Assembly: GCA_902523495.1 (NCBI GenBank) | Contig: CABYZU010000006.1 | Location: 1 to 45,463 of the forward strand | Direction of reading: 5' to 3' | DNA from: an uncultured Pelagibacteraceae bacterium | Lineage (GTDB): Bacteria > Pseudomonadota > Alphaproteobacteria > Pelagibacterales > Pelagibacteraceae | Length of the DNA: 45,463 nt | Shown here: one piece after another, positions 8,924 through 18,357 of the stretch | Numbering within the stretch: the stretch's first letter is position 1 | Layout: the number at the start of each line of letters is the position of its first letter | The notes under the pieces: model-generated | What the model saw: the letters and a program-made list of their open reading frames with translations, nothing else | The model's database searches: none | Told to the model about the DNA's origin: nothing | Made by a program: the position numbers and the translations under genes

Positions 8924-9699
8924 AAAAATTTTATAGAGTATTATTCTTATTAATTTTATTTGTTGGTTTTCAATTTAGCTCTAAAGCTGCTGAAAAGGTG
9001 GAATATCTAAAAACTGATTGGAGTTTCAAGGGTCCTTTTGGCAAATTTGACCGAGCTGCACTTCAAAGAGGTTACCAAGTTTATCAAGAAGTATGTTCTT
9101 CGTGTCACTCAATGAAATATCTAAGTTATAGAAATTTAGTAGAGAAAGGTGGACCTGAATTTTCATTGGAACAAGCAAAGGCGATTGCTGCATCTTTTGA
9201 GGTAAAAGATGGACCAAATGCAGATGGTGAAATGTTTATGAGACCAGCAAGGCTATCGGATAAATTTGTCATGCCTTATGAAAACGAGAAAGCTGCTCAA
9301 GCTGCTAATGGTGGGGCATATCCTCCTGATATGACTGTTTTAGTCAAAGCTAGAGGTGGTGGAGTTGATTATATTTACTCACTCCTTCAAGGATATGAAG
9401 ATCCACCAGTTGGGGTAAGTTTGGACGATGGTGTTTATTACAATAAGTACATGTATGGAAATAAAATTAAAATGTCCAATCAGCTTTCTGATGGCTTAGT
9501 AGAATATTCTGACGGCACTAACGCTAGCGTTGAACAAATGGCAAAAGATGTATCTACATTCTTAATGTGGACCGCAGAGCCTCATCTTGAGACGCGTCAT
9601 AGAATGGGTTTTAAAGCAATTGTTTATTTAATCATTTTAACTGTTTTAGTTTATTTCAGCATGAAAAGAATATGGTCACGTGTTAAAACGGAAGTTTAA
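8920..9699 (+). CDS. petC: cytochrome c1
   Basis: Cytochrome c1 carries electrons from the Rieske centre to soluble cytochrome c. A signal peptide (about 1-23) precedes the haem attachment motif CSSCH (Cys59, Cys62, His63). The sixth ligand is probably Met185 in [16 protein letters not shown]-terminal anchor spans about residues 230-248. The start is GTG at 8920, overlapping the petB stop, and is chosen because it is directly followed by the signal peptide. The 3' end overlaps convergent ychF by 24 bases. Confidence 0.97.
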   Translation: MKKFYRVLFLLILFVGFQFSSKAAEKVEYLKTDWSFKGPFGKFDRAALQRGYQVYQEVCSSCHSMKYLSYRNLVEKGGPEFSLEQAKAIAASFEVKDGPNADGEMFMRPARLSDKFVMPYENEKAAQAANGGAYPPDMTVLVKARGGGVDYIYSLLQGYEDPPVGVSLDDGVYYNKYMYGNKIKMSNQLSDGLVEYSDGTNASVEQMAKDVSTFLMWTAEPHLETRHRMGFKAIVYLIILTVLVYFSMKRIWSRVKTEV

Positions 9700-10749
9700 T
9701 ATGTCACCATCTTTAACTACATAATCTTTTCCTTCTAGTCTCATTTTACCATTTGTCCTAGAGTTTACCCAGCCATTATTAGCAATAAAATCGTCATATG
9801 AGACTGTTTCAGCTTTAATAAAGCCTTTTTCAAAATCAGTATGAATTTCACCTGCAGCTTTGGGTGCTAAACAGTTTTTCTGTATAGTCCATGCCCGTGT
9901 TTCCTCTGGACCTGAAGTAAAAAATGTTTCAAGTTCTAAAATTTTGTAACCTTTCTGGATTAACCTATCTAAACCCGTCTCTTTTAGCCCAATCATTTCC
10001 ATATAGTTTTTTCTTTCATTACTTTCCAATCCATTTATTTGATTTTCAATATCAGCAGATACAATTAAAGTGTTTTCTTGTCCAAATTTATTGATAAAAG
10101 TATTAGTGTAATTGTTTCCATTTTGAGTACTTTTTTCATCTACATTACAAACGAATATCTTAGGCTTTAAAGATAATAGTCCACTCGAATTGAGTTGTTT
10201 CTTATTAAATTGAGATTTAAGATTTGTTACATCTTCTTCATTATCAATTAATTCTAAAGCAGTTTTTAAAATTTTAATTTGATCTTCATCTAAATTTTTT
10301 TTGTTATTTTTTTCTAATCTTTTCTGTATAGACTCTAAGTCTGCTAACATCATTTCTGTTTCAATAATTTCTAGATCTCTAACTGGATCAACATTGGGAT
10401 TTACATTTTGAATATCATCAGAATCAAAGCATCTAATCAAATGAATTACTGCATCGACTTCTCTAATATGTGATAGAAATTTGTTACCTAAACCTTCACC
10501 TTTTGATGCTCCTTTGACTAATCCAGCGATATCAACAAAAGAGATTGTGGTGTGAATAATTTTTTTTGATTTTGATATTTTTCCTAAATTATCCAATCTC
10601 CCGTCAGGAACACTTACAACACCTATGTTAGGATCTATAGTACAAAAAGGAAAATTGGCAGCCTGTGCTTTATTTGAATTAGTTAAGGCATTAAAGAGAG
10701 TAGATTTACCAACATTTGGTAAACCCACAATTCCACATTTGAAACTCAT
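9676..10749 (-). CDS. ychF: redox-regulated ATPase / ribosome-binding protein YchF
   Basis: YchF (OLA1 family) is an Obg-like P-loop protein that favours ATP over GTP and binds ribosomes. [15 protein letters not shown] at the N-terminus is the Walker A motif, [19 protein letters not shown] holds the G3/switch region, and the C-terminal TGS-like domain contains ARAWTI-type and [18 protein letters not shown] blocks. The 357 residues are typical. Its ATG shares a base with the pth stop (TAATG), the widely conserved pth-ychF pair. It overlaps the end of petC. Confidence 0.96.
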   Translation of the reverse strand: MSFKCGIVGLPNVGKSTLFNALTNSNKAQAANFPFCTIDPNIGVVSVPDGRLDNLGKISKSKKIIHTTISFVDIAGLVKGASKGEGLGNKFLSHIREVDAVIHLIRCFDSDDIQNVNPNVDPVRDLEIIETEMMLADLESIQKRLEKNNKKNLDEDQIKILKTALELIDNEEDVTNLKSQFNKKQLNSSGLLSLKPKIFVCNVDEKSTQNGNNYTNTFINKFGQENTLIVSADIENQINGLESNERKNYMEMIGLKETGLDRLIQKGYKILELETFFTSGPEETRAWTIQKNCLAPKAAGEIHTDFEKGFIKAETVSYDDFIANNGWVNSRTNGKMRLEGKDYVVKDGDILNFRFNT

Positions 10750-11309
10750 TATTTGTTATTAACTGTGCTAGAAAATAAATCTAGTTTTTTATCAACTAGA
10801 AAAGAAATTTCCTCAGCAATATGATCAGAGATCTTCTCTATACCTAATGATTCATCCTCATCAAAATTTTGCAACACATAGTCCGCAACTTCTACATTAC
10901 CTTTAGGCTTTCCTATTCCAATTCTTACTCTGGAGTAGTCTTTACCAATAAACTTGTCAATTGAAGCAATTCCATTATGACCGGCACTTGAACCACCAAA
11001 TTTTGCTTTTATTTTTCCAAATTCAATATCGAGATCATCGTGAAAAACTATTACATCTTGAGCATCAATTTTAAAATATTCAATTAATTCTCTTATACAA
11101 ATTCCTGAATTATTCATAAAAGTAAGTGGTTTTATTGCGTATACTTTTTTATTTCCTATATTTCCGGTAGTTAAAAGTCCTTTAAATTTTGGTTTCTGTT
11201 TTGAAAGACTAAATTTCTTGTTAATTGAGTCGATAATTTTAAATCCAACATTGTGTCGATTGTTTTGACTATCGGGTGTTGGGTTGCCCAAACCTACAAA
11301 TAATAGCAT
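10749..11309 (-). CDS. pth: peptidyl-tRNA hydrolase
   Basis: Pth releases peptides from peptidyl-tRNAs that drop off ribosomes, recycling tRNA. FVGLGNPTPDSQNNRHNVGF includes Asn9 and the catalytic His19; FMNNSG, HDDLDIEFGKIKAKFGGSSAGHNGI and RVRIGIGKP are family blocks. At 186 residues it is the usual size. It sits between rplY (32-base gap) and ychF (one-base overlap), as in many proteobacteria. Confidence 0.96.
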   Translation of the reverse strand: MLLFVGLGNPTPDSQNNRHNVGFKIIDSINKKFSLSKQKPKFKGLLTTGNIGNKKVYAIKPLTFMNNSGICIRELIEYFKIDAQDVIVFHDDLDIEFGKIKAKFGGSSAGHNGIASIDKFIGKDYSRVRIGIGKPKGNVEVADYVLQNFDEDESLGIEKISDHIAEEISFLVDKKLDLFSSTVNNK

Positions 11310-11341
11310 AAATCTAAGATTATATTTTCAATTTTGGTTGA

Positions 11342-12079
11342 TTATTTTTTTTCTTCAGAAGATTTTTTGTCAGCTGGTTTTTTCTCGTCACCTTCTTTTT
11401 TTTCGCCTTTTGCTGCTTCTGGTGCTGCTTTATCTCCATCTGCAGCTACTGCAACTGTTCCTTCAGCTCCCTCTTCACCTTCAACTGTTTCGGATTCAGC
11501 AGGTTTTTCCGGCTCTTTCATCACTGTTGGTGCAGCAAGAGTTGCAATAACAAAATCTCTTCCTTGAATTGTTGGTATAACTTCAGGTTCTAATTTTACC
11601 GATGAAATTTTAAAACTTTCTCCTATATCAATACCATCTAGATCTAGTACTAAATTTTCAGGAATTTTTTCACTAGGGCATTTTAATTCAACTTTTCTAC
11701 GAACTATGTTTAGTACACCGCCTTTTTTTAATCCTGGAGATTTATCATGATTAATAAAATTAACTGGTATCTCAATTTTAATCTTTACTCCTGGCAGGAT
11801 TCTTAAAAAATCTACGTGAATAGGATCATCGCTTAGAACATGATACTTAATTTCTCTGGGTAATACATTCTGAGGTTTGCCATCAATATTTAATGAAATT
11901 ATATTAGAAAAAAAATTTTCTTTTTGGATAAAGTTTTTAAGTATTTTTTTAGAAATTGATATTTTTTGATTTTGGTCTTTTCCACCATAAACAATCGCAG
12001 GAACTTTACCATTATTCCTGATCTCGTTTAACTGACCTTTTGTAGAATTAATTCTAACATTTGCATCAAGCGAATTCAT
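11342..12079 (-). CDS. rplY: 50S ribosomal protein L25 / general stress protein Ctc
   Basis: L25 binds 5S rRNA in the large subunit. The N-terminal L25 domain (LNEIRNNGKVPAIVYGG) is followed by the TL5/CTC beta domain (HVDFLRI, IPVNFINHDKSPGLKKGGVLNIVRR, LDLDGIDIGESFKISSV). The last 60 or so residues, from about 185, form a low-complexity Ala/Glu/Lys tail that is probably disordered; similar charged tails occur in alphaproteobacterial L25. It lies between prs (43-base gap) and pth, an order common in alphaproteobacteria. Confidence 0.95.
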   Translation of the reverse strand: MNSLDANVRINSTKGQLNEIRNNGKVPAIVYGGKDQNQKISISKKILKNFIQKENFFSNIISLNIDGKPQNVLPREIKYHVLSDDPIHVDFLRILPGVKIKIEIPVNFINHDKSPGLKKGGVLNIVRRKVELKCPSEKIPENLVLDLDGIDIGESFKISSVKLEPEVIPTIQGRDFVIATLAAPTVMKEPEKPAESETVEGEEGAEGTVAVAADGDKAAPEAAKGEKKEGDEKKPADKKSSEEKK

Positions 12080-12122
12080 AAAGAAGAGTTTTTTAACCCA
12101 TGTTTATAAATAATCAAGACAT

Positions 12123-13055
12123 TTATTTGAATAAATCGGATACTGAAGTTGAGTTTGAAATTCTTTTTATTGCTTCACCCATGAGACTTGAAATCGGTAA
12201 AACCTCAATATTCTTAACGTTTCTAGTTTTTTGACCATTATCTATTGTATCTGTTATGACTAAACTTTTAATTACTGAGTTTTTTATTTTCTTAACTGCT
12301 TCCCCAGTTAATACACCATGAGTTATATAGACATATACTTCTTTTGCCCCTCTGGCTTTGAGGGCTTTAGCAGCGTTGACAATTGTTCCACCTGAATCAA
12401 TTATATCGTCTACTAAAATACAAGTTTGGTCTGTCACATCACCAATTACATTCATCACTTGTGATTGACCAGGCTTAGGTCTTCTTTTATCAACTATTGC
12501 AAGACTAACATTCAGCAGTTTTGCGAGTGCTCTAGCTCTTTCCGTTCCACCGACATCTGGAGCAACGCATATAATTTTTTTACTTTTAATCTTTTTTTTT
12601 GCATGTCTTGCAAATATTGGAGTAGAAAATAGGTTGTCAACTGGAATATCAAAAAAACCTTGGATTTGACCTGCATGCAAATCAACAGTCACAACTCGAT
12701 CAGCTCCTGCTTTGGTAATTAAATTTGAGACTAGTTTTGCTGATATGGATGTTCTTGGAACAACTTTCCTATCCTGTCTGGCATAACCAAAATAAGGTAT
12801 TACTGCAGTTATATTTTTTGCTGAAGATCTTTTAAGAGCATCTATGCACAATAATAATTCCATTAAGTTATCGTTTGCGGGTGATGAAATAGATTGTATA
12901 ATGAAAATACTATTACCTCTGATATTTTCATTAAGTTCTACGTAAATTTCACCGTCTGCAAACTTTCTGATGCTTGAATTAACTAGTTTTGTTTTTAAAT
13001 ATTTAGCAATATTTTTACTCAAAACTTTATTGCTATTTCCAGTTAATAATTTCAT
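12123..13055 (-). CDS. prs: ribose-phosphate pyrophosphokinase
   Basis: PRPP synthetase makes 5-phosphoribosyl diphosphate from ribose 5-phosphate and ATP for nucleotide, His, Trp and NAD synthesis. [36 protein letters not shown] (ATP binding), [12 protein letters not shown] and the PRPP-binding loop [14 protein letters not shown] are all intact. The 310 residues match the class I enzyme. It follows pgeF by nine bases in the lgt-to-ychF operon. Confidence 0.97.
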   Translation of the reverse strand: MKLLTGNSNKVLSKNIAKYLKTKLVNSSIRKFADGEIYVELNENIRGNSIFIIQSISSPANDNLMELLLCIDALKRSSAKNITAVIPYFGYARQDRKVVPRTSISAKLVSNLITKAGADRVVTVDLHAGQIQGFFDIPVDNLFSTPIFARHAKKKIKSKKIICVAPDVGGTERARALAKLLNVSLAIVDKRRPKPGQSQVMNVIGDVTDQTCILVDDIIDSGGTIVNAAKALKARGAKEVYVYITHGVLTGEAVKKIKNSVIKSLVITDTIDNGQKTRNVKNIEVLPISSLMGEAIKRISNSTSVSDLFK

Positions 13056-13064
13056 TGAAAAACT

Positions 13065-13823
13065 CTAATTAATCATAATTAAGGAAATATTTCTACCATA
13101 ATCATCATGATTTGAATTTAGGGACTGTCTCGCACTAAAAAAATTATTTTTTTTGTCAAAAGTGTCAATATTTAATGTCTCAATTTTTGAGATTTGCATT
13201 AATTTAAGTTGAGATTTTACATATTTTGGAAGATTAAAATAAATTTGATTATTTCTTTCTTTAAAAAATATATTATTACTTTTATCCTTTTTTAAAAATT
13301 TTTTTTTAAAACCGTCCTTCACTTCATAACTTTTTTGAGCAATACTCGGACCAACTGCAGCAGTTATAACATTTGTCTTACAACCCTTTTTTTTCATGAA
13401 GTTTACTACTTTTGAAATAATTCCCTTAACAGCACCTTTCCAGCCTGCATGAATAACAGCAATCATTTTTTTTTCATTTTCGTAAAGTAAAACTGGGACG
13501 CAATCTGCAGTTAATACGGCAATTGGTAGTTTTTTTAGATTTGTGATTATTGCGTCAGCTTTGATCCTCTCAGATTTTCTAGGGATGTTATTTAAAAAAA
13601 TAAATCTATTACTATGAACTTGATGAACAAGAAATATATTTTTGGAGTTTTTACTAATTTTATTTTTTACAATTTTTAAATTCTGTAAAACTTTTATTCT
13701 ATTATCTCTTGATCCAATTCCGCAATTGAGACTTTTATAAATACCTTTCGATCTACCACCACTCTTATTAAAAAAACCATGTTTGATTTCTTTAAATTTA
13801 GATAATTTTTTTGAAATAATCAG
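13065..13823 (-). CDS. pgeF: peptidoglycan editing factor PgeF / YfiH (laccase-domain) protein with non-canonical start
   Basis: YfiH/PgeF proteins are zinc-binding enzymes linked to peptidoglycan editing and, biochemically, to purine nucleoside phosphorolysis. Reading the minus strand, the frame is open from a stop at 13824-13826 down to 13065, giving 252 residues with the full family pattern: IKHGFFNKSGG, YKSLNCGIGSRDN, VHQVHSN (His70), TADCVPVLL (Cys108), IHAGWKG (His125). No ATG, GTG or TTG occurs before the ATG at 13466, which would delete two of the three zinc ligands. The likely start is CTG at 13823, which overlaps the upstream TGA (CTGA) and follows GGGG by five bases; ATT at 13820 is an alternative. 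Calling only 133 residues from 13466 would be wrong. Confidence 0.85.
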   Translation of the reverse strand: MIISKKLSKFKEIKHGFFNKSGGRSKGIYKSLNCGIGSRDNRIKVLQNLKIVKNKISKNSKNIFLVHQVHSNRFIFLNNIPRKSERIKADAIITNLKKLPIAVLTADCVPVLLYENEKKMIAVIHAGWKGAVKGIISKVVNFMKKKGCKTNVITAAVGPSIAQKSYEVKDGFKKKFLKKDKSNNIFFKERNNQIYFNLPKYVKSQLKLMQISKIETLNIDTFDKKNNFFSARQSLNSNHDDYGRNISLIMIN

Positions 13824-14869
13824 TTAAACCCCAATTTAAAATTATTATTTTTTTTTTTTATAAACATAACTTTAAATATATTTCCCATATGTTTTTCATC
13901 AATAAGTCTTTTTAATCTAAAATAAATATTCGCTTTTTGAGAAAAATCTTTATTTCTAGATATTATATCCGCCCTTTTTTTAATCCCCATTTTAACTAAG
14001 AAGCTCCCTTGTGTTGTCGTAATATTTTTCAAACCACCTAATTTTTTTATTATTCTTTTAAATAAATAAAAATTTATATTATAGGTGATGTCTGACTTTC
14101 CAATGTTCTTTAGTATGTTTTTATACTTGTGATTTGATATTGCTTTAAGAGTATTTTTCATTTTTTTTTCAAGGTCCCCATAATCAATAATTAATAGTCC
14201 ACCATTATTTTTTTTTATAATATTAGCAATTTTTTTCAAATAATTTGCACCAAGTAATGAATATTCAATAAAGTTTTGATCTTTAGAAATACTATAATTA
14301 ATTTTTTTCTCAAATTTCTTCATATCAATTTTTTTATTTAAAAAGAAAGGTTTTTTTTTATTTTTAATATTTACGTATTTTTCAAACCATAATTTATCTA
14401 TTTTGACAAATTGTTTGATTGCTATTGAGTCAAAAAATTCATTTGCAATGAATATAGTTGGACTATTTTTAATTTTTTTAATATCGGATACCCAAATTAT
14501 TTTTTCCTGTATCAATTCTTTTTTTTGAATTTTTATTAGTTTTGGACTTTTTTCATGAATTATAATGTTACAGAATTTAATAAAATTTGGAAATTTCTTA
14601 AAAGTTTCAATTAATATCTTCATCATTGAACCATTCCCTGCTCCAAGTTCAACTAAATTGAAATTTTTAGGTGAACCTAAATTTTCCCAAAACTCTATAA
14701 TCCAAATAGCTATCATCTCAGAAAACAGTCTTGAAAGGTTGGGGGCTGTTATGAAATCACCATCTTTACCGAAAGGATTATTATTCATGTAGTAACCAAT
14801 TTCTTTGTCGTAAAGAGCTAAATCTATAAATTTATCTAAAGGAATATTAAAATTATTTTTCGTCGACAT
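13820..14869 (-). CDS. NDUFAF7/MidA-family SAM-dependent methyltransferase
   Basis: This matches the DUF185 family, whose mitochondrial member NDUFAF7 methylates an arginine in a complex I subunit during assembly. LDKFIDLALYDKEIGYYMN and FGKDGDFITAPNLSRLFSEM are N-terminal signatures; FNLVELGAGNGSMMKIL is the SAM-binding motif I; LIIDYGD and TQGSFLVKMGI lie further on. The 349 residues are typical. The methylation target here is inferred only from homology. It overlaps lgt by 17 bases upstream, and its TGA overlaps the proposed CTG start of pgeF; the lgt-methyltransferase-pgeF order recurs in alphaproteobacteria. Confidence 0.9.
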   Translation of the reverse strand: MSTKNNFNIPLDKFIDLALYDKEIGYYMNNNPFGKDGDFITAPNLSRLFSEMIAIWIIEFWENLGSPKNFNLVELGAGNGSMMKILIETFKKFPNFIKFCNIIIHEKSPKLIKIQKKELIQEKIIWVSDIKKIKNSPTIFIANEFFDSIAIKQFVKIDKLWFEKYVNIKNKKKPFFLNKKIDMKKFEKKINYSISKDQNFIEYSLLGANYLKKIANIIKKNNGGLLIIDYGDLEKKMKNTLKAISNHKYKNILKNIGKSDITYNINFYLFKRIIKKLGGLKNITTTQGSFLVKMGIKKRADIISRNKDFSQKANIYFRLKRLIDEKHMGNIFKVMFIKKKNNNFKLGFN

Positions 14870-15629
14870 ATTTTGTAAAACTTAAGTAAATACCAATTAC
14901 TAAAGAGATTAAGCTAATTATTTGCCCCATACTCAGATTTAATAAGATATAACCTAATTGCTCGTCTGGCGCTCTTAAAAATTCTATTAAAAATCTAAAT
15001 GTGGAATAAATTAATAAAAACATTCCTGAGATAAACCCAGGACTCCGCATCAAAAATTTTTTTCTTAGATACAGTAATATAACAAATAAAATTATTCCCT
15101 CAAAAAAAGCCTCATAAAGCTGTGAAGGGTGACGATATAAATCATCTACTTTAATAAATTTAACTCCCCATGGCAAACTAGTCTCTATACCATAAAGTTC
15201 AGAGTTAATAAAATTAGCAACTCGTCCAAAAAAAATTCCAATGGGAGCCACTATTGAGACAACATCAAGATAGAGATAAGGATCTTGATTGTTTTTTTTT
15301 GCAAACCAGACACTTGCAAGAACAACTCCTAAAAGTCCTCCATGAAAAGACATGCCACCCTGCCAAATAAAAAAAATTTCTAATATATTATTTTTGTAAT
15401 AATCTAAGTTATAAAATATTATATAACCTAACCTTCCTCCAATAATAATACCTATTATTAAAAAAGTTACATAATCATCAAATTTTTTTAAAATTTCATC
15501 ATTTTTTACTAAATAGTTTTTTGCTAAAATCCATCCAATTATTATCCCAAATATATAAGCTAAAGAGTACCATCGAAAGTTTAATGAAAATATACTAAAA
15601 GCAACTGGGTCAAAATTATTAGTTAACAT
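14853..15629 (-). CDS. lgt: prolipoprotein diacylglyceryl transferase
   Basis: Lgt moves diacylglycerol from phosphatidylglycerol to the lipobox cysteine of prolipoproteins in the inner membrane. Seven hydrophobic helices are visible. The signature GGMSFHGGLLGVVLA and the conserved GRVANFINSELYGIET (catalytic Arg region) are intact, as is RHPSQLYEAFFEG. The 258 residues are usual. It is the first gene of the long minus-strand operon, 50 bases from divergent ubiK. Confidence 0.96.
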   Translation of the reverse strand: MLTNNFDPVAFSIFSLNFRWYSLAYIFGIIIGWILAKNYLVKNDEILKKFDDYVTFLIIGIIIGGRLGYIIFYNLDYYKNNILEIFFIWQGGMSFHGGLLGVVLASVWFAKKNNQDPYLYLDVVSIVAPIGIFFGRVANFINSELYGIETSLPWGVKFIKVDDLYRHPSQLYEAFFEGIILFVILLYLRKKFLMRSPGFISGMFLLIYSTFRFLIEFLRAPDEQLGYILLNLSMGQIISLISLVIGIYLSFTKYVDEK

Positions 15630-15679
15630 TTTAAATTAAAATAATAAGGTAAAGATATAATAATTAAATTACTAAATAT

Positions 15680-15928
15680 ATGAAAAACTCAAAATTTGTG
15701 TTTGATAAAATTTCTAAAATATTGGAACAAGGTTTGATTTCTTCACGGGATTTGGCCAGCGAAATGGTTAATATTCTTAAATCTAAAAGAGACGAAATTG
15801 TATTTAAAATGAAGCTAACTAGTAAAGATGAATTTGATGTTTTGTCCAAAAGAGTTGAAAATTTAGAAAAAAAACTAGAAAAAAATGATACCAAAAATAA
15901 AAAAACTAAACGGGCAAGAAAATCTTAA
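15680..15928 (+). CDS. ubiK: UbiK/BMFP-family accessory factor
   Basis: A small protein (82 residues) of the BMFP/YqiC family. UbiK assists aerobic ubiquinone biosynthesis in E. coli. The N-terminal half is amphipathic and the second half (KDEFDVLSKRVENLEKKLEK, about 51-70) is a heptad coiled coil of the type that drives trimer formation; a basic tail follows. The LTSKDEFDVLSKRVENLE block is typical of the family. The 3' end overlaps the convergent histidine kinase gene by 23 bases. The function is by homology. Confidence 0.85.
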   Translation: MKNSKFVFDKISKILEQGLISSRDLASEMVNILKSKRDEIVFKMKLTSKDEFDVLSKRVENLEKKLEKNDTKNKKTKRARKS

Positions 15929-17225
15929 CCTCTAATCCATTTAGAGAAGATTTATTCAATCTAATATTTCCTCCGTGTGATCGAACAATATCTGAGGCTA
16001 TCGATAATCCTAAACCTACACTTGATTTTGAGTCTGCTCTTCCTTTATCAATTTTATAAAAAGGTTTAAAAACATTTTCATATTCATTTTCTGGAATACC
16101 AGGTCCATCATCCTCAACCTTAATTATTAAATTTACTTTTTTTTTGGAGAGTTCAATATTAAGCTTATTGCCGTATTTTATGGAATTTTCTATTAGATTA
16201 TTGAAACATCGTTTAATCAAATTCTTTCTTCCATTAAAATAAATTCTTGATGGAATATCCTTTGTAATATTTTTATTGTTATATTTAGTTACAATTTCAT
16301 CCATTAACTCGCTTAGATTAAATAGTTCATCTTTTTCAGCAAATGTAGAGCTTGTAAACTGAAGATATTCATTAAGCATTTTTTCCATTTCATTAATATC
16401 TTCAGTTAATTTTTCTGCTGTGACCTTATCTTTTATAAATGCTGTTTGTAATTTCATTCTTGTTAGAGGAGTTCGTAAATCATGACTAATACCTGATAAC
16501 ATTTCTGATCTTTGATTTAGATGCCTAATTATTCTTTTTCTCATCCGCTCAAATTCATAACCTGCTTGACGTATTTCTGCTGCGCCAGAAGGTTTAAATT
16601 CGCTAACATTTTCACCTTTACCAAATTTTTCAGCAGCTTTTGCTAAAGCTGTTATTGGTCTTGTTTGATTTTTTAAAAATATTAATGATATGATAACAAC
16701 TATAAAAGCAGGTACTGTTATCCATAGGCCAAATAATCTCGCAGAGGTGCTTGTGAGTCTATCTTTTGGAATTATAAACTTAAAATATCCATTTTGATAT
16801 TTAATCCTTAAATCAATTAATTCTTTATAGTTTGTTGTATTAAACCAAAAGATCTCAGATCCAAATTTAGATTTTAATTCTCTTCTTAGTGACCTATCTA
16901 TAGGACTGAACCATCTTTCGTTATAAGAAAATTCGAAATTTTCATCCTCAACAAATTCTATGTTCAAATCTTGATATAAGGAAAATATATTTTTTATTTC
17001 ATCCTTTTCATAATTATCATTACTGTAAACTTCAATGAAAGTTTGTATCTCACTAACTAAAGCTCTAGTCATTCCCTTGTTAGTTTTTATCCAAAGACTA
17101 TCAAAAAAAACTATAGTGATAGTCAACTGAATTAAAATTATAGGTATAGCAACTATAAGTAAAGCTCTATAAAATAATCTTTTAGGTAAAAGATTTTTAA
17201 AAAAATTACTCAATCCATAAAACAT
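15906..17225 (-). CDS. EnvZ-type sensor histidine kinase
   Basis: Membrane sensor kinase of 439 residues. TM1 lies near 20-41 and TM2 near 165-184, enclosing a periplasmic domain of about 120 residues; a HAMP domain (about 185-235) follows. The H-box is SGISHDLRTPLTRM with phospho-acceptor His248. The N-box NLIENSIKYG and the G-boxes VEDDGPGIP and GLGLSIASDIVRSHGG form the ATP site. The layout resembles EnvZ. It overlaps the response regulator by 20 bases, so they are a cognate pair. The stimulus is unknown; envelope or osmotic stress is only suggested by homology. Confidence 0.93.
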   Translation of the reverse strand: MFYGLSNFFKNLLPKRLFYRALLIVAIPIILIQLTITIVFFDSLWIKTNKGMTRALVSEIQTFIEVYSNDNYEKDEIKNIFSLYQDLNIEFVEDENFEFSYNERWFSPIDRSLRRELKSKFGSEIFWFNTTNYKELIDLRIKYQNGYFKFIIPKDRLTSTSARLFGLWITVPAFIVVIISLIFLKNQTRPITALAKAAEKFGKGENVSEFKPSGAAEIRQAGYEFERMRKRIIRHLNQRSEMLSGISHDLRTPLTRMKLQTAFIKDKVTAEKLTEDINEMEKMLNEYLQFTSSTFAEKDELFNLSELMDEIVTKYNNKNITKDIPSRIYFNGRKNLIKRCFNNLIENSIKYGNKLNIELSKKKVNLIIKVEDDGPGIPENEYENVFKPFYKIDKGRADSKSSVGLGLSIASDIVRSHGGNIRLNKSSLNGLEVKIFLPV

Positions 17226-17883
17226 ATCCTGCTCCTCTTATTGTCTGAAGAAATTTTGGGTTTTTCGGATCAATTTCAATTTTTTTTCTTAATCTTGTTA
17301 TGATTACATCGATTGATCTTTCTTTATCCAAATGAATCAATTTACCTATTTCTTCTCTTGCAAACACTTTTCCTGGATTATTTATCATTTTTTCTAGTAT
17401 TGTTTTCTCAGTAACATTGATTTTAAACTCTAAATCATTTTGAAAAATTACTTGTTTATTTAAATCAATTTTAACTTTCGCAAATTCTATAATTCGTTTT
17501 AAATTATTTTCTTTAGTTTTGTTAATTATATTTTTGATTCGTAAATCAAGTTCTTTTGGTTCAAAAGGTTTTAGCAAATAATCATCAGCACCCATCTCTA
17601 ATCCCTCAATTCTCTCATTGGGCTCACCCTTAGCCGTCAACAAAATTACTGGAGTGCTCATATCTTTTTTGTGTTGATTTAAAAAATCTAGACCACTTTT
17701 TCCAGGCATCATTATATCTAAAATGATTAAATCAAATTTTATAATTCTAATCTTTTCGGATGCTTTTTCAGCACTATTAGCGGTTGTAACTAAATATTTT
17801 TTTTCATTTAAATATTTTTTTACTAAAGATCTAATACCCTCATCATCATCAACTACTAAAATATGTGCTATGAAATCATCCAT
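17206..17883 (-). CDS. OmpR-family response regulator
   Basis: DNA-binding response regulator of 225 residues. The receiver domain has the acidic pair Asp12-Asp13, phospho-acceptor Asp56 in LDIMMPG, Thr83 and Lys105. A winged-helix effector domain follows (about 130-225) with FAREEIGKLIHLDKERSIDVIITRLRKKIE and the C-terminal IRGAGYVL. It is closest to OmpR as I recognise it. It overlaps both the kinase (20 bases) and the MarR gene (8 bases), so three regulators are translated from one message. Confidence 0.94.
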   Translation of the reverse strand: MDDFIAHILVVDDDEGIRSLVKKYLNEKKYLVTTANSAEKASEKIRIIKFDLIILDIMMPGKSGLDFLNQHKKDMSTPVILLTAKGEPNERIEGLEMGADDYLLKPFEPKELDLRIKNIINKTKENNLKRIIEFAKVKIDLNKQVIFQNDLEFKINVTEKTILEKMINNPGKVFAREEIGKLIHLDKERSIDVIITRLRKKIEIDPKNPKFLQTIRGAGYVLWIE

Positions 17884-18313
17884 TAATTATTTTTTTTAAA
17901 ACTTCATCAAAATTTAGAACTTCTTGTGAGCTCGAACTAAGCAATGCATTATAAATTCTTTTCTTTTGGACTTCAAAAATTTCATTAAAAATTTTTTTTC
18001 CTTTTTCATTTAAAAAGATATGTTTTATTCTAGTGTCATTCATATCTTTGTTAAAGTAGATCGCATCTAGCTTTATTAAATCCTTTAAGACTCTATTTAA
18101 ACTCTGTTTAGTAACTTTAAGTTTTCTCATAAGCTCTGAAATTGATATTCCTTCATACATGGATATTAAGTGTATTGTCTTTTGGTGAGCTAAACCAATA
18201 TGATATTTGTTTAGAATTTTTTTGGAATCTGAAAAGGTTTCTCTATAACTAACAAATAATTTTTCAATTAAGTGTTTTAATTGTTCATCTTTTAAATATA
18301 AAAGCTCTTTCAT
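17876..18313 (-). CDS. MarR-family transcriptional regulator
   Basis: A winged helix-turn-helix regulator of 145 residues. IGLAHQKTIHLISMYEGISISELMRKLKVTKQSLNRVLKDLIKLDAIY contains the HTH (about 50-95), followed by the wing (DMNDTRIKHIFLNEKGKKIF). The ATG at 18313 is preceded directly by an in-frame GTG at 18316, so the start may be one codon earlier. It leads the MarR-response regulator-kinase operon and diverges from ilvE with a gap of about 70 bases. Autoregulation and control of ilvE are possible but unproven. No ligand can be read from the sequence. Confidence 0.88.
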   Translation of the reverse strand: MKELLYLKDEQLKHLIEKLFVSYRETFSDSKKILNKYHIGLAHQKTIHLISMYEGISISELMRKLKVTKQSLNRVLKDLIKLDAIYFNKDMNDTRIKHIFLNEKGKKIFNEIFEVQKKRIYNALLSSSSQEVLNFDEVLKKIING

Positions 18314-18328
18314 CACAGGTAAGTTATA

Positions 18329-18357
18329 TTGACATATTATATATACACAGATATTTT
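18329..18357 (+). promoter_or_regulatory. candidate sigma-70 promoter of ilvE
   Basis: A perfect TTGACA (18329-18334) is followed after 17 bases by TATTTT (18352-18357), which matches the -10 consensus at four of six positions. It would start RNA near 18364, about 19 bases before the ilvE ATG. The region also has to contain the promoter of the divergent MarR operon, so the two could interfere. Confidence 0.55.

Noticed and set aside
11284-11567. Two plus-strand ORFs over the rplY 3' end, rich in Ser, Ala and Leu
   Set aside because: They are the antisense reading of the Ala/Glu/Lys-rich tail of L25; composition bias explains their length.
12123-13055. prs as the first gene of its own operon with a promoter in front
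   Set aside because: Only nine bases separate it from pgeF and no promoter is visible there, so it is more simply read as part of the lgt-to-ychF operon.
13065-13466. A 133-residue short PgeF, or a pseudogene truncated at the N-terminus
   Set aside because: The frame continues upstream without a stop and encodes all N-terminal family motifs, so the gene is intact and only the start codon is unusual.
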